Source: Bacteroidaceae bacterium
GTDB taxonomy: Bacteria > Bacteroidota > Bacteroidia > Bacteroidales > Bacteroidaceae
Length of the DNA stretch: 47,062 nt
NCBI GenBank assembly: GCA_017622495.1
Contig: JAGAQY010000074.1
Coordinates: forward strand, 1-47,062
Direction of reading: 5' to 3'
Shown here: positions 1 to 8,400 of the stretch, one piece after another
Numbering within the stretch: position 1 is the first letter of the stretch
Layout: the number at the start of each line of letters is the position of its first letter
Translations under genes and position numbers: made by a program
Notes under the pieces: model-generated
Databases searched by the model: none
What the model saw: the letters and a program-made list of their open reading frames with translations, nothing else
What the model was told of the DNA's origin: nothing

Positions 1-139
1 ACTTACTCATTCCCGAGGAATAATAATCCCGAAGAATGGAAAGACATTCTTCTTCACTGTAATGTTCTCGTTTTTCTCTCATACTGTTTACACATCTTTA
101 ATGGTTATTAAATGTGTCTACCTATAGCAGTATAAGACA

Positions 140-276
140 TCCCCACAGAGCGTAGCGACGAGGAATCTCAGTAATATTTTTTCGCTATGTCCAATCCTTA
201 AGTTTCCGTCATCGTTAACGTTATCATTGCAGTGCGCAAGCGCTGCCAAAGCCAACCGATTTATGAACTTTCGCCA
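140..276 (-). repeat. Dispersed repeat element, copy 1
   Basis: Positions 245-276 are the exact reverse complement of 46676-46707 (32 of 32 bases). A second block at 140-172 is the reverse complement, with a one-base length difference and a few changes, of 46790-46822; both share the core CCTCGTCGCTACGCTCT. The blocks keep the same order and nearly the same spacing (about 76 and 83 bp), so these are two copies of one non-coding element of about 140-150 bp. Confidence 0.75.
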
Positions 277-532
277 TATAGGGAATGGAACGGAGTGTGC
301 CTCTCTTCCATCACTCATCAACCCTATTCCACCCGATTCCACCGTTTTTTGTTTGCGCGGTGCCATCGCGAGTACAACAAGCGACTTCGTGTTTAAATTC
401 CGTTCCATCGCGTTGACAAAAAAACAACACAGTTGATACCATCATCGTTTTCGTTTAATGGCACACAGAAATTTCACAGATTTTTAATTCCAAAAGGGTT
501 TCGTTTACATCATCATCGCATCAGTTCGGATT

Positions 533-570
533 TGTGAATTGTCAATTGTCAATTGTGAATTGTGAATTGA
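533..570. repeat. 7-bp periodic array (AATTGTC type)
   Basis: About five units in a row: AATTGTC twice, then AATTGTG twice, ending AATTGA. The same unit words recur in and beside ribF (42571-42639, 42848-42881, 43576-43641). Confidence 0.8.
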
Positions 571-703
571 ATGTGTGTCATGCACGCGGCATATCCATCA
601 CATGCATGTACGGGATTTGGCACATACATGTACCGCCCGCGATTCATGCACGCAATCTTTGAATGCGATTCGTTCATTGTTTAGTGTGTAATTGCGGTAC
701 CAT

Positions 704-740
704 CATTAAACATTAAACATTCGACATTCAACGTTCATCG
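704..740. repeat. 7-bp periodic array (ACATTAA type)
   Basis: Units read ACATTAA, ACATTCG, ACATTCA, ACGTTCA with period 7. Related words occur at 36335-36352. Confidence 0.65.
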
Positions 741-815
741 TCTCTCGTTAAACGTTAATAGCAGTTCCGCTGTGCCTTATCGTACACGCAAGCGTATAAA
801 GGAGCCTTGTAGTAG

Positions 816-853
816 AAAAATCAGAGCCATCCGTTAAAATCGGACAGCTCTGA
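816..853 (-). terminator. Rho-independent terminator of the barrel gene
   Basis: On the minus strand TCAGAGC-TG-TCCG pairs with CGGA-TG-GCTCTGA round a 7-base loop and runs straight into TTTTT (816-820). It lies 47 bp after the stop of the barrel gene at 901-1524 and should end the 3065-to-901 transcript. Confidence 0.85.
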
Positions 854-900
854 CGGAAAGATTTGTGTGTACGATAATTTATATTCTAAGTGATATTTCG

Positions 901-1524
901 TCAAAACACATATACACTGGAGATACTTAAAGTACGGTAACGCATATTCTTCTTGTTGATGTCTTTCATACCCCAATCGTAGCCTACGGAGAGTTGCCAG
1001 TGCCCGTATAGTTCTGCACCGAGACGACATCCTAATCCCCAATCGAAACGCTCATGTACATTGTCGGCAAAAATGTTGTTTGACACCGTGCTTGTGGTGG
1101 ATTTTCCGGCCAATGTAGATGTCAGCGTCTCTTTGCCAAAAAGACCGATACCAGCATAAGGACCCGCAGAGACAAAAAGTTTCAGTTTGTCACTACATCT
1201 AAACTTATAGCCTACGTGTACAGGAATGCTCAGATAGTAAGGGGTTGCTTTCCATTGCAGTGAGGTAGCAGTGGCTTTATCATAATAGGCCACACTCTTC
1301 CAACCATGTGATGAGAGCAAGGCACTGAAGTCCATAAACCACCCTTCGGAAGCTTGAAGTAATCCCAATTCGCCTTTTACCCCTACGTTAAATCCTATCA
1401 GACCAGTGTCGTCACCACTCGGGGAATTGACATTTACGCCTGCAGTCGCACCTACTCTGAACTCTTGTGCCATACTGGGCAATACCATTGCGCCAAGTAA
1501 AATCATAAAAAATATCTTTTTCAT
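901..1524 (-). CDS. Outer-membrane beta-barrel protein (PorT-like family)
   Basis: A 207-residue protein with a clear signal peptide (MKKIFFMILLGAMVLPSMAQ, cut after about residue 20). It then alternates short hydrophobic strands and turns (RVGATAGVNVN, PVHVGYKFRC, KLFVSAGPYAGIGLFG, LSVGYDWGMKDI) and ends in aromatic residues (SSVYVF), as usual for small outer-membrane barrels of the PF13568 kind. It is the last gene of a minus-strand run after a lipoprotein and a DUF3244-like gene, with a terminator behind it. Family members are mostly of unknown function. The barrel and export calls are firm; no ligand or specific role can be given. Confidence 0.85.
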   Translation of the reverse strand: MKKIFFMILLGAMVLPSMAQEFRVGATAGVNVNSPSGDDTGLIGFNVGVKGELGLLQASEGWFMDFSALLSSHGWKSVAYYDKATATSLQWKATPYYLSIPVHVGYKFRCSDKLKLFVSAGPYAGIGLFGKETLTSTLAGKSTTSTVSNNIFADNVHERFDWGLGCRLGAELYGHWQLSVGYDWGMKDINKKNMRYRTLSISSVYVF

Positions 1525-1573
1525 ACGTAAAAGCCTTATGAATTGAATAAATACGCGATAAAGTATCTATACG

Positions 1574-1603
1574 ACTAATAGTCCTCTTCAGAGAACTATT
1601 AGT
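1574..1603 (-). other. Intercistronic hairpin
   Basis: ACTAATAGT (1574-1582) pairs perfectly with ACTATTAGT (1595-1603), and CTCT/AGAG inside extends the stem after one mismatch. No U-run follows on the minus strand, so it is not a classical terminator. It lies between the lipoprotein and barrel genes and could be a processing or stability element. Confidence 0.5.
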
Positions 1604-1617
1604 GATTTTGGGAAGAA

Positions 1618-2601
1618 TCAAACTACATGAATCCCCTTAAATGATTTGCTGCCTACTACCCCACTACATTTAGAACATGTAAAGTTTGTGACTTCGGCAT
1701 CATAGTCCATGCCTACAGCTTCAATAGGAACGTTCAATATTGTTACTTTGGCTGGTTCTGGGCATATCACTTGACCTTTAATCGTTGATACTGGACTTAT
1801 TGTTTCCAACATCATTGAACATGTCGCATCAACTTTCTTCTTCCAGAAAAGGACCTTTTTCTTTGTGATGAATTCTACAGCAAAAGAATTTCCATTAACA
1901 ATACGCCCTAATGTCATAGTGCAGGTAAACTTATCTTTAGAGATTGTGAGTGACGCATCATAAAACCCCTTAAATCCAGGTTCAACAGGACCTGTATATA
2001 CTCTTGTCTGTGCTGTTTGTATCATCTGAACATCTGAAGTATATGCATGAGTATCAAATGTAGGAGAGTTCGATTCTGCCCCCACCAAAGTCTCACCAAT
2101 TACAACATAACCCGCAATATTACCAATCAACGCCATTTTGTCATCGGTAAAGTTTAGATAAGGAGTCACATCAAACTCATCGTTGGGATCAAAAGAGAAA
2201 GACTCCGCATATCTTTCTTTGAAGTTTTCAATGGCATTGCATATTTCAACAGAATCTTCCATGTCGAAAATGGCGTCTAATTCCTTGTCTACTTTATGCC
2301 ATGCACTATAAGCTCCATCAAAGCCAAGTTTTGCAAAATAATCCAATATAGCATCTTCGTCCATTGTTTCCAGTTCAGCCATTACAGCATCGTATGTTTG
2401 CTGGTCTTGGAAGCGAAGTACGGGCATATCTACATCACCTTTAGCTCTTGTCTGAGACTGCCACATTCCCATTGTAGAGACTTCTACAGCAGGAGACTCG
2501 GTGAACTCTACATTTGTAAACTCTTCATTGTCGCATGATACTATTCCTAATAAGCAACATGCAGCTAATGCTGCCACTAACTGAAATCTAAACTTTCTCA
2601 T
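1618..2601 (-). CDS. Secreted lipoprotein, unknown function (DUF4848-like)
   Basis: A 327-residue protein with a type II signal peptide ending in the lipobox GIVSC (Cys23), so it should be lipid-anchored in the envelope. Residues about 62-115 (LRFQDQQTYDAVMAELETM onward, with FAKLGFDG) resemble the start of Bacteroidales DUF4848 proteins as I remember them; this is pattern memory only. The C-terminal part is beta-rich and has a Cys pair (CSKC) near residue 314. It is 44 bp downstream of the DUF3244-like gene on the same strand and 93 bp upstream of the barrel gene. The set may form one envelope module controlled by the adjacent TPR-HTH regulator. Function unknown. Confidence 0.75.
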   Translation of the reverse strand: MRKFRFQLVAALAACCLLGIVSCDNEEFTNVEFTESPAVEVSTMGMWQSQTRAKGDVDMPVLRFQDQQTYDAVMAELETMDEDAILDYFAKLGFDGAYSAWHKVDKELDAIFDMEDSVEICNAIENFKERYAESFSFDPNDEFDVTPYLNFTDDKMALIGNIAGYVVIGETLVGAESNSPTFDTHAYTSDVQMIQTAQTRVYTGPVEPGFKGFYDASLTISKDKFTCTMTLGRIVNGNSFAVEFITKKKVLFWKKKVDATCSMMLETISPVSTIKGQVICPEPAKVTILNVPIEAVGMDYDAEVTNFTCSKCSGVVGSKSFKGIHVV

Positions 2602-2645
2602 TGTTCGTTTTAATTTAATTGATTAATATTTTGAATTATGTAATG

Positions 2646-2999
2646 TTATTCTTCAATAGAAAAATCCCCCACATAAACCTCATCTCCTTGTACTATTTCC
2701 AGGCTATAGTCACAATTCTCAAGAGATGGTAATTCAATCACAGATTGTAAAGAGTTTAGAGAAGAACTATAAAGAATCTCCCCTGCCATGGTATATACAT
2801 ATACATGGGCTTTTACATCTTCAACTAATTGTATTGTTAGAGTACTCCCATCAATAGAGGCAATAGGGAGAACAACTAGAGAACGTCCTTTTTTGCTTTT
2901 GTCATCTATGGGTTTTCTAACGATATAGATGGGACGATACTCTGCATAAACTGATAATCCTATCAGCATTGCCGCTAAAAAAATTAATGTTTTTTTCAT
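2646..2999 (-). CDS. DUF3244-like small secreted protein
   Basis: A 117-residue protein with an N-terminal signal peptide (MKKTLIFLAAMLIGLSVYAE). The mature part has the layout of Bacteroidales DUF3244 proteins: an early SLVVLPIASIDGSTLTIQL strand pair, then VYVYTMAGEILYSSS and a final DYSLEIVQGDEVYVGDFSIEE. That C-terminal fold resembles the short beta-sandwich of sorting-domain-like tails. It is the first gene after the promoter at 3031-3065. In Bacteroidales such genes often sit beside C10 proteases and TPR regulators. The family has no settled function. Export is well supported; the family name is from memory of the pattern. Confidence 0.7.
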   Translation of the reverse strand: MKKTLIFLAAMLIGLSVYAEYRPIYIVRKPIDDKSKKGRSLVVLPIASIDGSTLTIQLVEDVKAHVYVYTMAGEILYSSSLNSLQSVIELPSLENCDYSLEIVQGDEVYVGDFSIEE

Positions 3000-3030
3000 A
3001 TACTTTTGCTTTTATGATTAATACTTGCCG

Positions 3031-3065
3031 CAAAAGTACAATTCCTTTAGATACACCATGCCAAA
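3031..3065 (-). promoter_or_regulatory. Promoter of the DUF3244-lipoprotein-barrel run
   Basis: The minus strand carries TACTTTTG at 3031-3038, matching the Bacteroidota -7 box TAnnTTTG, and a TTTG at 3062-3065 that can serve as the -33 box, though the 23-nt spacer is a little long. The start codon follows 31 nt downstream. Confidence 0.7.
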
Positions 3066-3069
3066 TATA

Positions 3070-3102
3070 GCGCAACAAAAGCGCAACATTTACACGTTGC
3101 GT
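3070..3102. promoter_or_regulatory. Operator-like repeat upstream of the promoter
   Basis: GCGCAAC occurs at 3070-3076 and again at 3081-3087, exactly 11 bp apart, and its inverse GTTGCGT at 3096-3102. The cluster lies immediately upstream of the -33 box of the 3031-3065 promoter, where an activator would bind. The end of the regulator gene (3163) is 60 bp away. Confidence 0.55.
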
Positions 3103-3162
3103 TTAAGTAAGTAGTGACAAGAATGTGACAAAACCAACTTAAATATATTGAATGTCAACAAA

Positions 3163-4839
3163 CTAATTCCTAAAAAGCAATAGGTAGAAGTCAGTAGGGA
3201 GTTTCTTCTTAATTCGGGACTTTTGCATGCGAATTACATTCAGCGAAGATGCTACCAAGCATGCTTTAATGATGTGCGGACTATAGTTTAATGATGAGAG
3301 AAGACAATGTATAATCTCTTTGTCGTTCAAATTTTTCGCCTCATCGTAGAGGTTCGATACGACAGTAGAGAAACAATTGAACAATATGTTGTATAACTGC
3401 TCACGCTCGACAGATGAAAATATGAAATCCTTATCCTCGATAACCTCTTTCTTGTTCAATAGGGTGGCCCAACCGTTACGTTTGAAGAGTGCAATACTTG
3501 TTTCAATATTATTCTTGTAAATTGCCAAAATAGCGTCACGATTTGCAATAGGCGTTGATGTTGGTGAGTCATCGAGCTCTGACAATGTATCAAGAGACTC
3601 ATCGTCTGTCTGATGATTGGCTGTGCCGGTGCGCAGTTTGTGCAACTCAACCTGATTTTGCAGAAGTGTATCTTGCAATTGTTTGATATAGGCCTTACGC
3701 TTTCTCTCAATCAACAACCATGTAATGGCAATACCACATGTCAATATAATAGCACATGCAACTCCTTTTATAATTAAGAACTTTTTCTCTTCTTTCAGTT
3801 CTCTCTCTTTCAACTCTACAGTATGGGCATTCTCAATTTCTAGTATTTCAGCTTGTCTTTGAATTTTTACAATGGAGTCATTTAATTTTTCAAACTGGCG
3901 AATGTAGGCATGTTGCAATGGGAATTGTATCGAATCTATTGAAAGATACATGAGGTTATATATACAATTATACCTCAAATACACATCGGCATCACCCATC
4001 ATCGCCTTTTCGTAGTATGTCATCGCCTCAAGAATATCCCCTTTTTCTTTAGCTAGTTCTGCTTTGAAATAAGTATCCGAGGTCTGAACACTTTTACTAC
4101 CTACAGTACATTTGTTAAAGAACTCTTTTGCTTCATCATAATTCTTATAAAACACCAATTCTATCTTCCCCAACTCAAAGAAAATTTGTGCTCTTGTGTC
4201 TATACATAAGGATTCTTGAAATGCATCCTTCAATGTCAGCTCTGCCATTTCGGGAAGTCCTTTATGCATATATATGCGTGCAACATCCAATCGTGAAGCT
4301 GCCCGTATTTCCTTGTCGTAGCTTTCACTGATTGCAACTTTATCAAATGCTTCCAATGCCACTAATGCCTCATCGAACATATTGCAGTTCAGATAATGCT
4401 CTCCCAGGTTTTGATTGCAATAGGCATGATATTTTGTAGTGGTATCAGGAAAAAATGATTTGGCTTGCAAATATGCATGGATTGCATTTACATCATCCCT
4501 AAGCTCAGTATACACGCAACCCAAGGAGTACCAGGCCATGGCGGCGCGGTAGCTCTTCCTATTCCTATTATAATAGTTGGTGGCGTGGCGGATGAGAGTG
4601 TCGGTAGTGAGCGGTACGTAGCACTTATAGTCGGCCTGCGTGCGCAGGATGGCATAGAGTGCCCGCTCCTCATCGCCGAGCGAGGCGAAGGGGATACTGT
4701 CGAGCGCGAGGCGCACGACCTCGGGCGCGGTGTCGAGCTGCGCCTCCAGCCGCTCGAGCTGGCGCATGTGCCCGTGCCCGCCACACCCCATGCAGAGGGT
4801 GGCGAGAAGGAAGGTATGGAGTATGGTGCGCAGCTTCAT
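3163..4839 (-). CDS. TPR-containing membrane regulator with C-terminal HTH
   Basis: A 558-residue protein of a type common in Bacteroidales. It starts with a lipobox-like signal (LLATLCMGC). TPR-like helical repeats fill residues about 30-310. A predicted coiled coil (about 310-350) leads to one transmembrane helix (FLIIKGVACAIILTCGIAIT, about 354-373), a cytoplasmic linker, and a C-terminal helix-turn-helix (about 500-548). That last part, ending RMQKSRIKKKLP, has the LuxR/GerE-like pattern of this family, with the usual hydrophobic core but diverged sequence. It probably senses something in the periplasm and acts on DNA from the membrane; the operator-like repeat at 3070-3102 is an obvious candidate target. 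The first ~110 codons are much richer in GC than the rest. Confidence 0.75.
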   Translation of the reverse strand: MKLRTILHTFLLATLCMGCGGHGHMRQLERLEAQLDTAPEVVRLALDSIPFASLGDEERALYAILRTQADYKCYVPLTTDTLIRHATNYYNRNRKSYRAAMAWYSLGCVYTELRDDVNAIHAYLQAKSFFPDTTTKYHAYCNQNLGEHYLNCNMFDEALVALEAFDKVAISESYDKEIRAASRLDVARIYMHKGLPEMAELTLKDAFQESLCIDTRAQIFFELGKIELVFYKNYDEAKEFFNKCTVGSKSVQTSDTYFKAELAKEKGDILEAMTYYEKAMMGDADVYLRYNCIYNLMYLSIDSIQFPLQHAYIRQFEKLNDSIVKIQRQAEILEIENAHTVELKERELKEEKKFLIIKGVACAIILTCGIAITWLLIERKRKAYIKQLQDTLLQNQVELHKLRTGTANHQTDDESLDTLSELDDSPTSTPIANRDAILAIYKNNIETSIALFKRNGWATLLNKKEVIEDKDFIFSSVEREQLYNILFNCFSTVVSNLYDEAKNLNDKEIIHCLLSSLNYSPHIIKACLVASSLNVIRMQKSRIKKKLPTDFYLLLFRN

Positions 4840-4917
4840 AAATATTCTGTATGGCGCAAATATAGCTATTTATCTCCAAATACCGATGGATGCCATGCTT
4901 TTATTTCGCTCGCCTGA

Positions 4918-4960
4918 CACTAACTTTATGGCTACGCCATGAAGATACTCACGCTCGCTG
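4918..4960 (+). repeat. 43-bp direct repeat, copy 1
   Basis: Matches 5275-5317 at 41 of 43 bases. It starts CACTAACTTTATGGCT and ends ACTCACGCTCGCTG. A further fragment of the same words lies near 5012-5031. Confidence 0.85.
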
Positions 4961-5101
4961 AAAAATATTAAAACAAGTTTTATATTTTGCTCGCTTATTC
5001 GTATCTTTATCTTTGCTGCGCCATGAAGAAGTTAGGCTGCGGCTCGGAATGCTTGCGCTTGGCTCGTCCAAGAAAATTACAACTGACGCAGGAACGAGAG
5101 C

Positions 5102-5124
5102 AGAGATAGGCTTGCCTAATCTCT
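5102..5124. repeat. Imperfect palindrome P1
   Basis: AGAGATAGGC and GCCTAATCTCT face each other round TT, with one bulged base. Read on the minus strand it contains GATTAGGCAAGC, the same half-site as the larger palindrome at 5330-5367. Confidence 0.65.
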
Positions 5125-5274
5125 ATGCCGAGTGACAAGGAAGAAAATAAAATTAAGGACTGCCTTAACACTCGGTTTATTCGAGAAACTTGCATTTTGC
5201 TCACTAAATTCGGACTTTCTTACGCTCAACAATACAAATAAAATTTGCATTGTCTTCGCTTAAACGAAATTTTG

Positions 5275-5317
5275 CACTAACTTTATGGCTGCGCCAAGAA
5301 GATACTCACGCTCGCTG
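5275..5317 (+). repeat. 43-bp direct repeat, copy 2
   Basis: Second copy of the 4918-4960 repeat, differing at two bases. It lies directly before the 38-bp palindrome. Confidence 0.85.
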
Positions 5318-5329
5318 TGAATAAATCAG

Positions 5330-5367
5330 CACTTTGATTAGGCAAGCATGCTTTCCTAATCAAAGTG
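5330..5367. promoter_or_regulatory. 38-bp near-perfect palindrome abutting the cotH promoter
   Basis: CACTTTGATTAGG (5330-5342) pairs with CCTAATCAAAGTG (5355-5367), and the middle AAGCATGCTT (5344-5353) is itself a palindrome, so only one base pair (5343/5354) breaks the symmetry. It ends at the base before the TTGTTT that could be the -33 box. A DNA-level operator for a dimeric regulator is the simplest reading. Confidence 0.65.
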
Positions 5368-5398
5368 TTGTTTATTCGCTCGCTTATTCGTATCTTTG
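5368..5398 (+). promoter_or_regulatory. Promoter of the CotH gene
   Basis: TATCTTTG at 5391-5398 matches TAnnTTTG exactly, and TTGTTT from 5368 is a plausible -33 region. The chosen start codon (5433) follows 34 nt later. The 20 bp at 5378-5397 are repeated exactly at 4989-5008. Confidence 0.7.
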
Positions 5399-5432
5399 CT
5401 CCATCGAATCTAATGCACAGAAACAAAACACA

Positions 5433-8400
5433 ATGAAAAGAACCTCTATCCTACTATGGCTGGCACTCGTGCCCACTGCCTTGACCTTAGCACAAACCTC
5501 ACAGGACAATCACTACATATACCTCACGGACGGTGCAGTAGAAGCATACCCCAAAGAGTATGTGGATGCACTGGAGCTGACCGACCGACAATGGACGATG
5601 ACGCTCAAGGGCGACACAGTAGTTGCGTGGGACGCATCGGAGGTGGACTCGGTGAGCGACATCGCACCCGAATACCCGCAACTGACCGAGTTTGACTTCG
5701 ACGACAACCTCAACGAGCAGCTCACCAACGACGTGTACGGCACCATCGCCGATGGCAGGGTGACCGCCACCGTGGCAGCCATAGGCAAGTGGCTCACACC
5801 CTCATTCAAGCTCAGCGACAGGGCTGCCGTGGCCTATGTGGATGAGGCTCGCCAAACGAGCGGCACCACACGCCTGCGCTTTGCCGACGAGGTGACATAT
5901 ACCGTGGGATACCCCAACCATCGCCGCCTCTCCATGGAGAAGGTGAGCGATGAGGTGTGGAGCGAGGCTACAAGCACGGCCAAGGAGATTGCGCTCACTG
6001 CCGATATGCTGTCGACCAATGCGCCATCGGGGCGCGGCGAGGGAGTGGAGAACCTGATAGATGGCCAGCCTGCCACCTACTTCCACTCCACCTGGAGCAA
6101 CGACCCGATGTATGACAAGTTGCCCGAGAACGAGTATCCCTACATATCCGTGGCGCTCACCAAGCCCATCAGCGCACTGCAGTTCTACTACCAAACGAGG
6201 ATAGACAGCAACAACCGTAACCCGTATGCATTCAGAGTGTACGCATCGCACGACAACGCCGTGTGGAATGAGGTTGCCTACTACGACGAGAGCACAGGCA
6301 TACCTACGGCAGGTGCCGGGGTGGAATTCACCTCACCCGTGATAGAGGCCGGCGAGGCATACCGCTACTGGAAGTTTGAGCAGACAGCGTGTGCATACAA
6401 GAACTATCTGGTGTTGTCAACATTCAAGCTGTACGAGGTGACTTATACTGGCGGCGAACCCGAGCTCTTGGAGCCCGCCCGCTATGCATACAGGATGAAA
6501 CCGCTTGGCCGTGAAGTCCCTGTAGCCGTCACCTGGCTCACCGATGAGGCCACGGCCGTGCCGCGCATCGATATCGACATCGACGGCGGAGAGATGGTGA
6601 CGAGCAAGGAGTACTACCTGAACGCACTCATCACCATACAGGGCAACGGCGTGTGGGCCGACTTCGAGGACTCGGTGCAGATCAAGGGACGCGGCAACAG
6701 CAGCTGGAGCACCAACCCCTATGCCAAGAACCCCTACCGGCTGAAGTTTGCCAGCTCGGTAAAACCCTTCGGACTGAAGAAAGGCAAGAACTGGAACCTC
6801 ATAGCACAAGCACAAGGAGGCTCCATGATGAGCAACCCCATGGCCATGAAAGCTGCCCGCATGGTGGGAGCTGCCGGAGCCAACGACGTGATACCCGTAG
6901 ACCTCTACATGAACGGTGACTACCGAGGAAGCTACATCTTCACACAGAAGACAGGACTTGCCAACAACAGCATCGACCTCGACGATGAGTCGGCAGCCGT
7001 ATTCCTCGAGCTCGACACCTACTACGACGAGGCCTACCGGTTCTACTCCGACAAGTACCGCCTGCCCGTCAACATCAAGGAACCCGACTTTGCCGAAGGC
7101 GAGACCGTGCTCAACATGGAGCAGGTGAAGAAGGACTTCAACCGCTTCGAGACCTCGCTCTACGAGGACACCCACTTCGAACGCCTCGTCGACCTCGACA
7201 TGCTGGCCCGGTTCATGCTGGTCAACGAGCTGGTTTACAACTCAGAGATCAACCACCCCAAGAGCACATTCCTCTATAAGGAGGACCTGGGCCGCCTGGG
7301 CTCGCCCTATGTGTTCGGGCCCGTGTGGGACTTCGACTGGAGCTACGGCTACGAGAGCAACCGCCAGTACTGCACCACCCCACCCACCGACAACCTCTTC
7401 GGCATCATCACCACTGGCAAGGGCAACCGCTTCTTCTCCACCCTATGGCAAGCCAGCGACCTGCTCAAGCGCCGATACTATGCCCTGTGGAAAGACTTCG
7501 TGGACAACCACCTCGAAGAGTATATCGACTATGCCGACGACTACCTCGCCTACGCCAACAGCTCATTCGTCAACAACGCCTCACTGTGGAGCGATGGCGG
7601 CAACTACGCCACCGTGGCCGACAACATGAAGACATGGCTCAGAACCCGAGCCCACCACATCCTGCAGAGCCTCACGCCCTACGACCTCGATGCACCCGTC
7701 GACTACCCTTACGGCGACCTCAATGCCGACCACACCATCGACGGCACCGACCGTGAGCTCCTGCTCGATGCCCTGCTCGACGATGCCCCCAGCGGTACCC
7801 TGCTCGACCAAGCCGACATAGACGCCACAGGCCAGCTCACCATCGGCGACGTGGCATGGCTCAACGACATGATTGCCGACGAGGCAGGGCCTACACCCGC
7901 GCGCCTCGCCGAGGAACAGGATGCCCCCGCCACCGCATCGGTATGGAAGCATGAGCTCACCGCCACCGACGGACTCCCCGGCACCTTCAACGGATACAGC
8001 TACGAGTACACCTCGCCCCTCATCACAGCCCCCTCGCCCATCGGCAAGCTACGGCTCACCGTCACCGACAGCAACACGGGCGACAGCGGCAGCGGCTATA
8101 TATGCTTCGCCATAGCCGAGTTTTACCTCTACGATGCCCAGGGCAATGCCATCACCCTCACGGCCGATGACTTTGCCACCAACGCCCAAGAACCCAAGGA
8201 GGGCCCGCTGGCCGATATCGTCGACGGCGACATGTTTACCTACTTCCACTCTACCTGGAGCGAGGCGGCCGATGCCGAGCACTACATCGAGGTCACCCTA
8301 CCCCAGCCCATGAGCCAGTTTACCATCAGCTACCTCACCCGCAACGAGCGCACAGTGCCTACTGCCATCACCCTCACCGAGGGAGCAGCCGGTATCGGGG

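Larger units (their letters stand above)
1..815. other. Gene-free repeat-rich region
   Basis: I see no convincing gene here. The stretch holds a copy of a dispersed element (140-276), a 7-bp periodic array built on AATTGTC/AATTGTG (533-570), a second array built on ACATTAA drifting to ACATTCG and ACGTTCA (704-740), and a segment around 580-655 where CATGTAC and CATGCACG words recur in both orientations. Open frames crossing 118-436 lie over the repeat and have no recognisable domain. Confidence 0.6.
4840..5432. other. Repeat-rich divergent intergenic region
   Basis: This 593-bp spacer separates the minus-strand regulator from the plus-strand CotH gene and has no gene. It holds a 43-bp direct repeat (4918-4960, 5275-5317), a 20-bp direct repeat carrying a promoter box (4989-5008, 5378-5397), and two related palindromes (5102-5124, 5330-5367). 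A TATATTTG box on the minus strand at 4857-4864 may be the -7 box of the regulator gene. Confidence 0.75.

Noticed and set aside
118..408. Minus-strand open frame of 96 codons
   Set aside because: It lies across the dispersed repeat element, has no recognisable domain or promoter, and its reading comes from the repeat sequence.
5334..5432. Upstream start for the CotH protein
   Set aside because: The earlier in-frame ATG lies in the palindrome and before the promoter box, and would bury the signal peptide; 5433 is better.
6417..7175. Long minus-strand open frame opposite the CotH gene
   Set aside because: It mirrors GC-rich codons of a well-supported gene, has low-complexity Val/Gly/His content and no family resemblance.
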